A stretch of 37,994 bases of DNA from assembly GCA_031266015.1 (NCBI GenBank), contig JAISBU010000057.1, forward strand, positions 1 to 37,994. The letters are read 5' to 3'. A program made the position numbers and the translations under genes. Of the stretch, positions 7,397 to 14,689 are shown in pieces; within the stretch, counting starts at the first letter, position 1, and each line of letters opens with the position of its first letter. A model generated the notes under the pieces. The model was not told the DNA's origin. It did no database searches and saw only the letters and a program-made list of their open reading frames with translations. This DNA comes from Prevotellaceae bacterium. GTDB taxonomy: Bacteria; Bacteroidota; Bacteroidia; Bacteroidales; UBA932.

Positions 7397-9325
7397 ATGA
7401 GCAGCATACGCTTACCTATACTATTGTGTTTACTTGGCCTTGCGTTTAACGCAGCAGCAAGCAGAGATTCTATTGCCATTGACGAGGTGCAGATAAATGC
7501 CAAGCGGCGCAACAGCACTTCTGCCAATAGCCGCTTTAGCGTAAGTACGCCCATAGAGGCTAATACGCAGACGCTGGAGCAGCTCTCCTCCACCTCTCTC
7601 AACGATTATCTGCTACAGCAAACTCCGGTTTACATCAGGCAAAGCGGCGCCGGACAAAGCGCCTCAATCTCCACTCGAGGAACTGCGCCCACACACACTT
7701 CCGTGTTCTGGAACGGACTTCCGGTAAGCTCTCTTACCGTGGGACAAGCCAGCTTAAACTTGCTGCCTGTTTTCTTTTTTGATAACGTAAATGTGCAGCT
7801 CGGAGGCGAGAGCTCGCTCTATGGTAGCGGCTCCATGGGTGGAAACATTTCACTCAACAGTAAGGCCGAAAAAAGTCAAGGTCTCCACTTGCTTGTACAG
7901 CAAAGCATTGCCAGCTACGAACATTTTACAACCGGAGTAAAAGTCGGATATGTAAATTCAAAAATAGCAAGCAAAACTACCCTATTGTACGCTTCTGCAA
8001 AAAATGATTTTAAGTTTGATAATACTAAATACGGCAATCCAAAAGAAACGCAGAACAACGCGGGATATCGCAACATGGGCGTAATGCAGAACTTGCGCTA
8101 CAAGCTGAGTGAAAATCAAGATCTGAATATAAATGCCTGGTATACAGATAATAAGCAACAAATTCAGCCTATCATGCCCAGCAACCTCAACCCAGCATTC
8201 TATGATAGCATCGATAATAAAAGCTTGCGTGTCAACCTGTCTTACAACGGCAACTTCAGCGGCACGCACGCTCTTGCAACTATAGGATACTGTTATGACA
8301 GGCAGGATTTTAGAAGCAATATTATTGCTACACATAACGTGCTTGGTATTTTAGAGGCAGAGCGTCTTTTCTTGAAAATGCTGCGAATGAAAATCGGGCT
8401 CATGCCGCAGCGGATATCTCCCACAGGTGACAGCTACGCAAATGATATTGTTGAGTGGCGCACAGATTTATATGCTATGGGGACCGCCACTCCTGTAAGC
8501 TGGTTGCAGCTGAATCTCAGCGCCAGGCAAAGCTTCATTACCGATCTTACTCCGCCGTTTACATACGCAGCGGGAGCAAGCATTACAGCTATAAATAACA
8601 ACAGCCATCTGCTCAAAATTACCGAAAGCGCCAGCAAAACCTACCGTGCGCCAAGCATCAACGAGCGCTACTGGGGATACAGCATCAACAGCTATTTACA
8701 ACCCGAAGAAGGAAATAACATTGAGGCGGGCGCTCAATATAAGTTCACCCATAGTAGCAGGAGTGAGTTTTTTATTTCTGCCGGAGCATACCGCAACATA
8801 GTAAACAACTGGATGCGCTGGATGCCATACGGACACATCTGGAAACCGGTAAACCTTCTCAAAGTAAAAGCCAGCGGGCTGGATGTAGTAGCTAATGGAA
8901 ACCTCAAAATATCGGATTTTACGGTGATGCTGAACCTCAACTACGCCTACAGCTTAGTCAATGTGGTTGACGGTGGAACAAGCTACGCTTCGCTCAACGG
9001 TTATCAAATGGCGTACTCGCCTAAATACAGAGGGAGCGGGACGCTGGGTGCGTCATACAAAAACACCAGCCTGCTCGTCAATGTAGCCTATGTGGGACTA
9101 ACGCACTCTTCTGATATTTTCGATATCATTCCCGCTTATACGTTGGTAAAGTTGAGCGCATCCCAATCCCTGACATTCGGCAAGCATTGCTTTGAAGTGT
9201 TTGCGTGCGTAAATAATCTGCTTGACAAGGCTTACCAGAGCATTCAGTATTTTGCCATGCCCGGACGCAACTATGAGCTAACATTAAAATACTATTTCCA
9301 AACTAATAAAAAACAAAGACCATGA
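7397..9325 (+). CDS. btuB: TonB-dependent outer-membrane cobalamin receptor
   Basis: 642 aa. A signal peptide (MSSIRLPILLCLLGLAFNAA) is followed by a plug domain with LEQLSSTSLNDYLLQQ, ISTRGTAPTHTSVFWNG and GGESSLYGSGSMGGNISL, then a beta-barrel ending in an aromatic strand (YELTLKYYF). The riboswitch directly upstream identifies the substrate as a corrinoid. Transport needs TonB-ExbBD, which are not in the window. The ATG at 7397 is preferred to an in-frame TTG six bases upstream. The stop overlaps the btuG start, so the two genes are translationally coupled. Confidence 0.88.
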   Translation: MSSIRLPILLCLLGLAFNAAASRDSIAIDEVQINAKRRNSTSANSRFSVSTPIEANTQTLEQLSSTSLNDYLLQQTPVYIRQSGAGQSASISTRGTAPTHTSVFWNGLPVSSLTVGQASLNLLPVFFFDNVNVQLGGESSLYGSGSMGGNISLNSKAEKSQGLHLLVQQSIASYEHFTTGVKVGYVNSKIASKTTLLYASAKNDFKFDNTKYGNPKETQNNAGYRNMGVMQNLRYKLSENQDLNINAWYTDNKQQIQPIMPSNLNPAFYDSIDNKSLRVNLSYNGNFSGTHALATIGYCYDRQDFRSNIIATHNVLGILEAERLFLKMLRMKIGLMPQRISPTGDSYANDIVEWRTDLYAMGTATPVSWLQLNLSARQSFITDLTPPFTYAAGASITAINNNSHLLKITESASKTYRAPSINERYWGYSINSYLQPEEGNNIEAGAQYKFTHSSRSEFFISAGAYRNIVNNWMRWMPYGHIWKPVNLLKVKASGLDVVANGNLKISDFTVMLNLNYAYSLVNVVDGGTSYASLNGYQMAYSPKYRGSGTLGASYKNTSLLVNVAYVGLTHSSDIFDIIPAYTLVKLSASQSLTFGKHCFEVFACVNNLLDKAYQSIQYFAMPGRNYELTLKYYFQTNKKQRP

Positions 9326-10386
9326 TGAGAAAAAACCTTCTGTGGGCTGCGATATTCTTTGCCGCTCTTGCATTCACACCATCGTGTGAAAAAGATAATG
9401 ATGCACCTAAGCAACCTGTCATTACTGTTGACTCTGTATGCTTAATCGTCAACCAGGGCAACTTTAGCGAAAGTAACGGCAGCTTCAGCTTATACAGCAC
9501 CACTACCAATAGTGTTACTAACGGATTTAAAAGTTTTGCAGCCATACTGGTTGATGTAGCTATAACAGATACCCTGGGTATGGCATCCTGCAACAACTCC
9601 GATAAAGTTGAGTTTTTCGATCCGAGAACCTTTGCTACGCTTAGCGTTCCTATTACTGATGTAAATACTCCCCGCTTCATTGCAATACGTGGTGATAAGG
9701 CATACGTGAGCTGCTGGGGTACGTACAATTCTTCAACTTGGGCATATGAATCTCCCGTCATTGCGGAAATTGACATGGCAAACAAAACCAAACTCCGTGA
9801 AGTTCCCTGCTCTAATGAACCGGAAGGAATGTACGTTGTAGATAACGCGCTATACGTTGCTGTAGCCGATGGTGTAGAGGTGTACACCCTACCCGGCCTC
9901 ACATTCAGCCAAAAAATCAGCACCAATTTTTCTGCTACCGCCCGCCAAATTAATAAGGATAAAAACAATAAACTTTGGGTTTCATTCAACGGATATGTTA
10001 TGGGAACCACTGGCTTTGCAGTCATAGATACTCAAACAAAAAATGTGGTAAAAGAAATCACGGTTGACAAGCTCGATGCCGATGGTAGGTTTGCCCTCAA
10101 CAAGGACAAATCTCAGGTATTATTTGCCGCGCCAACCTCAGAAAACTGGACGGTAGTATCCAGCGACATCTTTGCCATTAACGTAGCTACCTACACCATA
10201 TCTTCGACTCCACTCATAAGCGGCACCAGCTTATCAACCATTGGCGTTAACCCATGGAATGGCGATATATACACCGCCAACACAGATTATTCAAGCAACA
10301 ATGAGCTGCTCATTTACGATCAAAACGGTACGCAAAAAAACACAGCCATGGTAGGTATTGCTCCACAAAAGTTTATATTCTACTAG
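9322..10386 (+). CDS. btuG: Surface cobalamin-binding beta-propeller lipoprotein (BtuG-like)
   Basis: 354 aa, lipobox Cys22 (FTPSC) after a normal signal peptide. The mature part contains repeated strand motifs of YncE-like propellers (for example VCLIVNQGNFSESNGSF, RFIAIRGDKAYVSCWG and PEGMYVVDNALYVAVADGV). In Bacteroides, BtuG is a propeller lipoprotein that caps BtuB and captures B12 with very high affinity. The matching architecture, the overlap with btuB and the shared riboswitch support the same role here. The start could be ATG 9322 or the adjacent ATG 9325. Confidence 0.78.
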   Translation: MMRKNLLWAAIFFAALAFTPSCEKDNDAPKQPVITVDSVCLIVNQGNFSESNGSFSLYSTTTNSVTNGFKSFAAILVDVAITDTLGMASCNNSDKVEFFDPRTFATLSVPITDVNTPRFIAIRGDKAYVSCWGTYNSSTWAYESPVIAEIDMANKTKLREVPCSNEPEGMYVVDNALYVAVADGVEVYTLPGLTFSQKISTNFSATARQINKDKNNKLWVSFNGYVMGTTGFAVIDTQTKNVVKEITVDKLDADGRFALNKDKSQVLFAAPTSENWTVVSSDIFAINVATYTISSTPLISGTSLSTIGVNPWNGDIYTANTDYSSNNELLIYDQNGTQKNTAMVGIAPQKFIFY

Positions 10387-10436
10387 CTCTTCCCGTCATT
10401 GCAAGCAAAAACGAAGCAACCTCAAGATAGACGAAA

Positions 10437-10470
10437 GAACAAAGACAGCATCATTGATTTGTCTTTGTTC
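10437..10470 (+). terminator. Hairpin after btuG
   Basis: GAACAAAGACA (10437-10447) pairs perfectly with TGTCTTTGTTC (10460-10470) around a 12-nt loop. The following bases are T-rich but interrupted, so it is a plausible but weak terminator for the btuB-btuG operon. Confidence 0.55.
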
Positions 10471-10499
10471 CTTGTTCTTCCCGTATCATATAAATTTAC

Positions 10500-10507
10500 T
10501 ATCTTTG
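10500..10507 (+). promoter_or_regulatory. -7 promoter element for fabI
   Basis: TATCTTTG is an exact TAnnTTTG match, 25 bases before the fabI ATG. A TTG at 10472-10474 is farther away (25 bp) than the usual -33 spacing. Confidence 0.5.
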
Positions 10508-10532
10508 CACCTTTAATTTTAAACACATAACT

Positions 10533-11393
10533 ATGTCTTACGGTTTACTTAAAGGTAAAAGAGGTTTAATTTTTGGTGCGCTTAACGAAAAGTCCATTGC
10601 ATGGAAAGTTGCGGAGCGCGCGGTAGAGGAAGGTGCGCAAATTGTGCTTACCAATACTCCTGTCTCTATGCGTTTGGGTACTATTGACGAGTTAGCAAAA
10701 AAGCTCAACGCCATCATTATTCCGGCAGACGCAACTAAGGTTGAAGATTTGGAAAACTTGGTACAAAAAGGGATGGAACACCTTGGTGGTAAGTTTGACT
10801 TCGTTCTACACTCCATTGGCATGTCGCCAAACGTACGCAAAGGCCGTACATATGATGATTTGGATTACAGCTTTTTACAGCAGACGCTGGATATTTCTGC
10901 CATTTCATTCCACAAAGTTATTCAGGTATGCCGCAAGACCGATGCCATTAATGAGTGGGGTTCAGTAGTAGCGCTTTCATACATAGCCGCTCAACGTACC
11001 CTTTACGGTTACAACGATATGGCTGATGCCAAGGCAATGCTGGAGTCTATCGCTCGCAGCTTTGGTTACATCTACGGACGTGAAAAAAAGGTTCGTATCA
11101 ACACTATTTCGCAGTCGCCTACACAAACTACAGCCGGCGCCGGGATCATGGGCTTTGACAATCTGGTTGACTTTGCCGATCGCATGTCGCCACTGGGCAA
11201 TGCCGATGCTTTAGATTGCGCAGACTACGTTATCACGCTATTCTCAGACCTTTCGCGTAAGGTTACCATGCAAAACCTATTCCACGATGGCGGATACTCC
11301 AGCATGGGTATGAGCTTCCGTGCAATGAAGGTGTACAACGAAGGTTTGGATTACCGAGATGTTAAGGATGATAAAACTCAGCACAAAGTGTAA
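10533..11393 (+). CDS. fabI: Enoyl-[acyl-carrier-protein] reductase (NADH)
   Basis: Reduces trans-2-enoyl-ACP in the last step of each fatty acid elongation cycle. 286 aa, SDR fold. The N-terminal GLIFGALNEKSIAW (11-24) is the FabI version of the nucleotide-binding turn. The active-site triad residues fit Tyr150, Tyr160 and Lys167 (GYNDMADAK, Tyr-x6-Lys). The substrate-binding region is around 190-210 (SQSPTQTTAGAGI). FabI is the target of triclosan-type inhibitors. It is a single gene between its own -7 element and a strong terminator. Confidence 0.95.
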   Translation: MSYGLLKGKRGLIFGALNEKSIAWKVAERAVEEGAQIVLTNTPVSMRLGTIDELAKKLNAIIIPADATKVEDLENLVQKGMEHLGGKFDFVLHSIGMSPNVRKGRTYDDLDYSFLQQTLDISAISFHKVIQVCRKTDAINEWGSVVALSYIAAQRTLYGYNDMADAKAMLESIARSFGYIYGREKKVRINTISQSPTQTTAGAGIMGFDNLVDFADRMSPLGNADALDCADYVITLFSDLSRKVTMQNLFHDGGYSSMGMSFRAMKVYNEGLDYRDVKDDKTQHKV

Positions 11394-11406
11394 AAGCAAT
11401 CATGGC

Positions 11407-11443
11407 AAGAGAAAAGGCTGCGAAATTCGCAGCCTTTTCTCTT
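11407..11443 (+). terminator. Rho-independent terminator of fabI
   Basis: A perfect 17-bp stem (11407-11423 with 11427-11443) has the 3-nt loop AAT and T-rich flanks, 13 bases after the fabI stop. It overlaps the first codons of an apparent small ORF at 11402, which argues that the ORF start is not a real gene start. Confidence 0.88.
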
Positions 11444-11593
11444 CCTGATGGCGAAATAATTGAAGGAATGTTGAAGAAACCTCAAATCAGGCTCGTTCAA
11501 GCCTGGGTAACTTTACATGCAGATGAATTGATAGCTAGCTGGGATTTGGCAGTAGATGGTAAAAATATATATAAAATAGAGCCTTTAAGATAG
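11441..11593 (+). pseudogene. DUF4160 gene remnant (C-terminal part)
   Basis: An open frame runs from ATG 11402, but its first ~14 codons are the fabI terminator hairpin. From LPDGEIIEG onward it matches the C-terminal half of DUF4160 proteins (RLVQAWVTLHADELIASWDLA, ending KIEPLR). The N-terminal family signature with its histidine-rich PPHFH segment is missing. DUF4160 genes usually precede a DUF2442 gene, as here, and such pairs often look like toxin-antitoxin or mobile accessory genes. I read this as a decayed copy. Expression as a short protein from 11402 cannot be excluded. Confidence 0.65.
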
Positions 11594-11598
11594 TAATC

Positions 11599-11655
11599 AT
11601 GAATCCACGCGTTAAAAATGTCATCCCCAAAGAGGATTATACCGTTCGGTTTACA
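11599..11655 (+). pseudogene. DUF2442 gene remnant (N-terminal part)
   Basis: The ATG at 11599 begins MNPRVKNVIPKEDYTVRFTN, typical of the start of DUF2442 proteins. Similarity stops after about 19 residues, and the frame continues into unrelated Cys/Arg-rich sequence up to 11796. Together with the DUF4160 remnant it keeps the middle of the gene pair while both outer ends are gone. Bases 11656-11792 hold no recognisable gene on either strand. Confidence 0.55.
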
Positions 11656-11792
11656 AATGCAGCGCAAAAATCTTTCGGCAATGTTCGTTTATGGTGTGCG
11701 CCATGCAGAGGGTGTGCTTATACCTTTATTTTGTATTCTCGTCCGAAAGTCTTGTTCCGTGTCGTCCGCCATCTTCTATCTCTATTCCGTTC

Positions 11793-12374
11793 CTAACGGA
11801 ATGGCCTAAATGTACACATTAAATTTCGTGCGTTTACGCCTTTAGGCAAAAACGCTTCCACATTTTTTCCCTCTCTTAGCGCCTTACGAATAAAGGTGGA
11901 GGATATTTCAACAATTGGCGAGGGGATAAGTGTTGCGCCGTACTGTGCGCACAATTCTTCGGCGTTGAAGCCTGCGCGCGGGTAAACGTACACCTCAAAA
12001 TTTTGCAAAATGGTTTGCCACTCTTTCCACCGCTCAATGCCGGCAAGGTTATCAGCTCCCATAATTACTACGAGCTGTGAATCCGGATGCTGTATTTGTA
12101 GCGCTCTTAGTGTATCGATAGTGTAGGATGGACGAGGGAGTGTGAATTCCATCTCACAGATTTTTACCGGAATTTTTTCTTGCTCAACAGCGGAGCGAAG
12201 CAGCTCCAACCGCTTTTCATCCGACCATAAGTCCGAAGCTTGTTTGAGCGGATTATGTGGACTGGGCACGAACCAAACCTCATGCAAATCGGTAAACTCT
12301 GCACAGTAGCTGGCTATAATCATATGGCCGACATGTACAGGATTAAACGAGCCGAAGAATAGTCCGATTTTCAT
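11793..12374 (-). CDS. nadD: Nicotinate-nucleotide adenylyltransferase
   Basis: Adenylylates nicotinate mononucleotide to deamido-NAD in NAD synthesis. 193 aa. The nucleotidyltransferase signature GSFNPVHVGHM is near residues 8-18, and the second motif SSTFIRK lies near the C-terminus. The last ~15 residues after LPKGV differ from the usual family end (roughly a V-x-E-Y-I stretch and a terminal aromatic), and the stop lies in a small palindrome (ATTCCGTT/AACGGAAT, 11784-11802). The 3' end may have been replaced when neighbouring DNA was rearranged. Both catalytic motifs are intact, so activity is likely. It follows tkt by 60 bases of repeat. Confidence 0.9.
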   Translation of the reverse strand: MKIGLFFGSFNPVHVGHMIIASYCAEFTDLHEVWFVPSPHNPLKQASDLWSDEKRLELLRSAVEQEKIPVKICEMEFTLPRPSYTIDTLRALQIQHPDSQLVVIMGADNLAGIERWKEWQTILQNFEVYVYPRAGFNAEELCAQYGATLIPSPIVEISSTFIRKALREGKNVEAFLPKGVNARNLMCTFRPFR

Positions 12375-12380
12375 GGGAAT

Positions 12381-12441
12381 TAAGTCGCAAGTCGACAGTC
12401 ATAAGTCATTAAGTCAACTTGCGACTGTTGACTGTCAACGG
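12381..12441. repeat. AAGTCGCAAGTCGACAGTC-type low-complexity repeat
   Basis: Short units (AAGTC, GACAGTC, GACTGT) run through the tkt-nadD gap. AGTCGCAAGT (12383-12392) and ACTTGCGACT (12417-12426) form a perfect 10-bp inverted repeat. The array starts 7 bases from the nadD start codon and slightly overlaps the tkt stop. It is a third sequence type in the same kind of position as the arrays before lgt and nif3. Confidence 0.6.
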
Positions 12442-14474
12442 TTGATTAATAATTTTTGTACTTGCGCAACAACGTTCTCTGCGGTGAAACCAAATTTATC
12501 ATCAAGTACTTTGAATGGAGCGGAGTATCCGAAATGATCCAATCCGAAAATGGCTCCGTTTGCTCCAACAAAGCGATGCAGGGTAGAAGGAAGCCCTGCT
12601 GTAAGCCCGAATACCGGTACTCCGGTGGGAAGAACTTCGTCTCTGTACTTCTTATCCTGGTTAAAGAATAATCCTTCGCTTGGGGCCGATACAATTTGTA
12701 CCTGTAGCTTCTTGTGTTCAGCCAGCAACTTTGCTGCCTCAACCAATGTTGCCACTTCGGAGCCGTTGGCCAGCAGGATAATGTCTGGCTTACTTGCCTT
12801 TTGTACAACGTAAGCGCCCTTTACCGCTTGCAACGCCTCGTTGTAGCGATTTCCACCGGCGGCAGGTAAGTCTTTTATATTTTGGCGAGACAGGATTAAT
12901 CCGGTAGGAGTTGAGGTGTTTTCCATAGCCAGCTTCCATGCAACAGAGCATTCCTGCGAATCAGCCGGACGTAATACCAGCATGCTGTTTTGTCCGTGAT
13001 GATTTTTGAGCTGCTCCAGCAATCGCAATTGCGCCTCATGCTCTACAGGCTGGTGAGTTGGGCCGTCTTCTCCTACACGGAATGCATCGTGTGACCAAAC
13101 GTACTTTACCGGCAGCTGCATAAGCGCCGCTAAACGTACCGCAGGTTTCATGTAATCTGAGAAGACAAAGAAGGTTCCGCACACCGGGATAACTCCTCCG
13201 TGCAGCGCCATACCGTTCATTACGCAAGCCATGGTGAGCTCGCACACTCCGGCTTGTAAAAATGCTCCAGAGAAATCGCCTTTTGCAAGAATTTTGCTAT
13301 TCTTCAAAAAGCCATCCGTCTTATCTGAGTTAGAAAGGTCAGCGGAAGCTACTATCATGTTTTCGACCTGCTTCGCATAGGTTGCCAACACGTTTGACGA
13401 GGCCACGCGAGTTGCTTGTCCTTCCTTATGTGCAATGGCAGCATAATCTACATTCGGCGCCTCTTTGGATAAAAATTTGCTTAACTTGGCGGCCAACTCA
13501 GGATTTGCTTTCTCCCATGCTGCTTGCTCCGTTTTTTTATCAGCAACAATCTTCTTCAACTCTTCTGCGCGTGAGGCGTATAGCTGAGCTGTTTCGTCAA
13601 AAATTACAAATGGATTCTCGGTATTACCCCCTAAGTTTTTGATAGTTTCCTCAAAGGATGCACCGGCTTCGCCTAACGGCATACCGTGTGTAGCGCATTT
13701 GTTTTCGAAGCTGCTGCCGTCTGCGGTTCGAGCGCCTTTACCCATTATTGTTTGACCAATAATCAAGGTCGGACGTTGCTTTTCGGCTTGTGCTTTTTGC
13801 AGGGCAGAGTGGATTTGCTGTGCATCATTCCCTTCAATGGTAATTACATTCCAGCCCCAAGCCTCGTATTTTTTTGCTGTATCTTCATTGGTAACATCCT
13901 TAGTTTCACTGGATAGCTGGATGCCGTTGCTGTCGTAGAACATAATGAGGTTATGCAAACCTAAATGTCCTGCCAAACGTCCTGCGCCTTGCGATATCTC
14001 TTCCTGAATACCGCCATCAGAAATAAAAGCGTATGTTTTGTGGCTCATCCACTCACCAAAGCGGGCTACCAGAAAGCGCTCGGCAATAGCGGCTCCAACT
14101 GCCATTGTATGCCCTTGTCCAAGTGGTCCCGAAGTATTTTCTACACCTCTCATTACATCAACTTCTGGATGTCCCGGCGTATGGCTTCCCCATTGACGGA
14201 AATTCTTGAGGTCATCCATAGAATATTTACCACCCATGGCCAGTACGCTGTATAGCATAGGAGACATGTGTCCAGGGTCAAGGAACAACCGGTCGCGATT
14301 AATCCATGCGGGATTGCTCGGATCGTGAGTTAAGAATTTGGAGTACAGTACATTGATAAAGTCGGCTCCACCCATGGCTCCACCGGGATGTCCTGATTTT
14401 GCTTTTTCTACCATAGCGGCTGATAGAATCCTGATGTTGTCTGCCGCGCGATTGAGAATTTTTACCTCGCTCAT
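12435..14474 (-). CDS. tkt: Transketolase
   Basis: Thiamine-diphosphate enzyme moving two-carbon ketol units between sugar phosphates in the non-oxidative pentose phosphate pathway. 679 aa, the full length of bacterial transketolases. Visible signatures: N-terminal KSGHPGGAMGGADF, GPLGQGHTMAVGAAIAE, a ThDP-binding ISDGGIQEEISQG (the family motif begins GDG, here SDG), and in the pyrimidine domain HDAFRVGEDGPTHQPVEH. The ATG at 14474 gives MSEVKILNRAADNIRIL, a normal start. Composite repeat sequence begins immediately upstream of the ATG. Confidence 0.95.
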   Translation of the reverse strand: MSEVKILNRAADNIRILSAAMVEKAKSGHPGGAMGGADFINVLYSKFLTHDPSNPAWINRDRLFLDPGHMSPMLYSVLAMGGKYSMDDLKNFRQWGSHTPGHPEVDVMRGVENTSGPLGQGHTMAVGAAIAERFLVARFGEWMSHKTYAFISDGGIQEEISQGAGRLAGHLGLHNLIMFYDSNGIQLSSETKDVTNEDTAKKYEAWGWNVITIEGNDAQQIHSALQKAQAEKQRPTLIIGQTIMGKGARTADGSSFENKCATHGMPLGEAGASFEETIKNLGGNTENPFVIFDETAQLYASRAEELKKIVADKKTEQAAWEKANPELAAKLSKFLSKEAPNVDYAAIAHKEGQATRVASSNVLATYAKQVENMIVASADLSNSDKTDGFLKNSKILAKGDFSGAFLQAGVCELTMACVMNGMALHGGVIPVCGTFFVFSDYMKPAVRLAALMQLPVKYVWSHDAFRVGEDGPTHQPVEHEAQLRLLEQLKNHHGQNSMLVLRPADSQECSVAWKLAMENTSTPTGLILSRQNIKDLPAAGGNRYNEALQAVKGAYVVQKASKPDIILLANGSEVATLVEAAKLLAEHKKLQVQIVSAPSEGLFFNQDKKYRDEVLPTGVPVFGLTAGLPSTLHRFVGANGAIFGLDHFGYSAPFKVLDDKFGFTAENVVAQVQKLLINR

Positions 14475-14626
14475 TATGTTGATTTATTATTTTTGATTGA
14501 CGATTTATGATTTACTGCCAACTGTACATTGTCATCCTGAGCTTGTCGAAGGATCTCAAATTCGCACCATGATGACACATTATCATACCATAAGATGCTT
14601 CGCTTCGCTCAGCATGGCAGCATGAC
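14475..14626 (+). repeat. Composite intergenic repeat, copy 2 (most complete)
   Basis: An AT-rich part containing GATTGACGATTTATGATTTA (about 14496-14516) is followed by a spacer and an ~88-bp element (14531-14618). The element opens with GTCATCCTGAGCTTGTCGAA, contains a core with GCACCATGATGACACATTAT, and closes with an imperfect inverted arm CTTCGCTTCGCTCAGCATGG. The minus strand of 21486-21574 carries the same element at roughly 80% identity by eye. Nothing else is seen in the 215-base gap between the secreted-protein gene and tkt. Confidence 0.7.
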
Positions 14627-14689
14627 GCTGCTACTGCCCACTGCCACTTAATTTTTTGTTCTATTTTTCCTAACTTTCTTTCTCTTCCT

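Noticed and set aside
9303..10025. 240-codon minus-strand open frame
   Set aside because: Antisense to btuG, which has a signal peptide, lipobox and operon context; the antisense product has no recognisable motif.
11784..11802. ATTCCGTT/AACGGAAT palindrome as a nadD terminator
   Set aside because: No T-run follows on the minus strand and the stop codon lies inside it.
12446..12808. 120-codon minus-strand ORF overlapping tkt
   Set aside because: Different frame of the same strand inside the conserved transketolase C-terminus.
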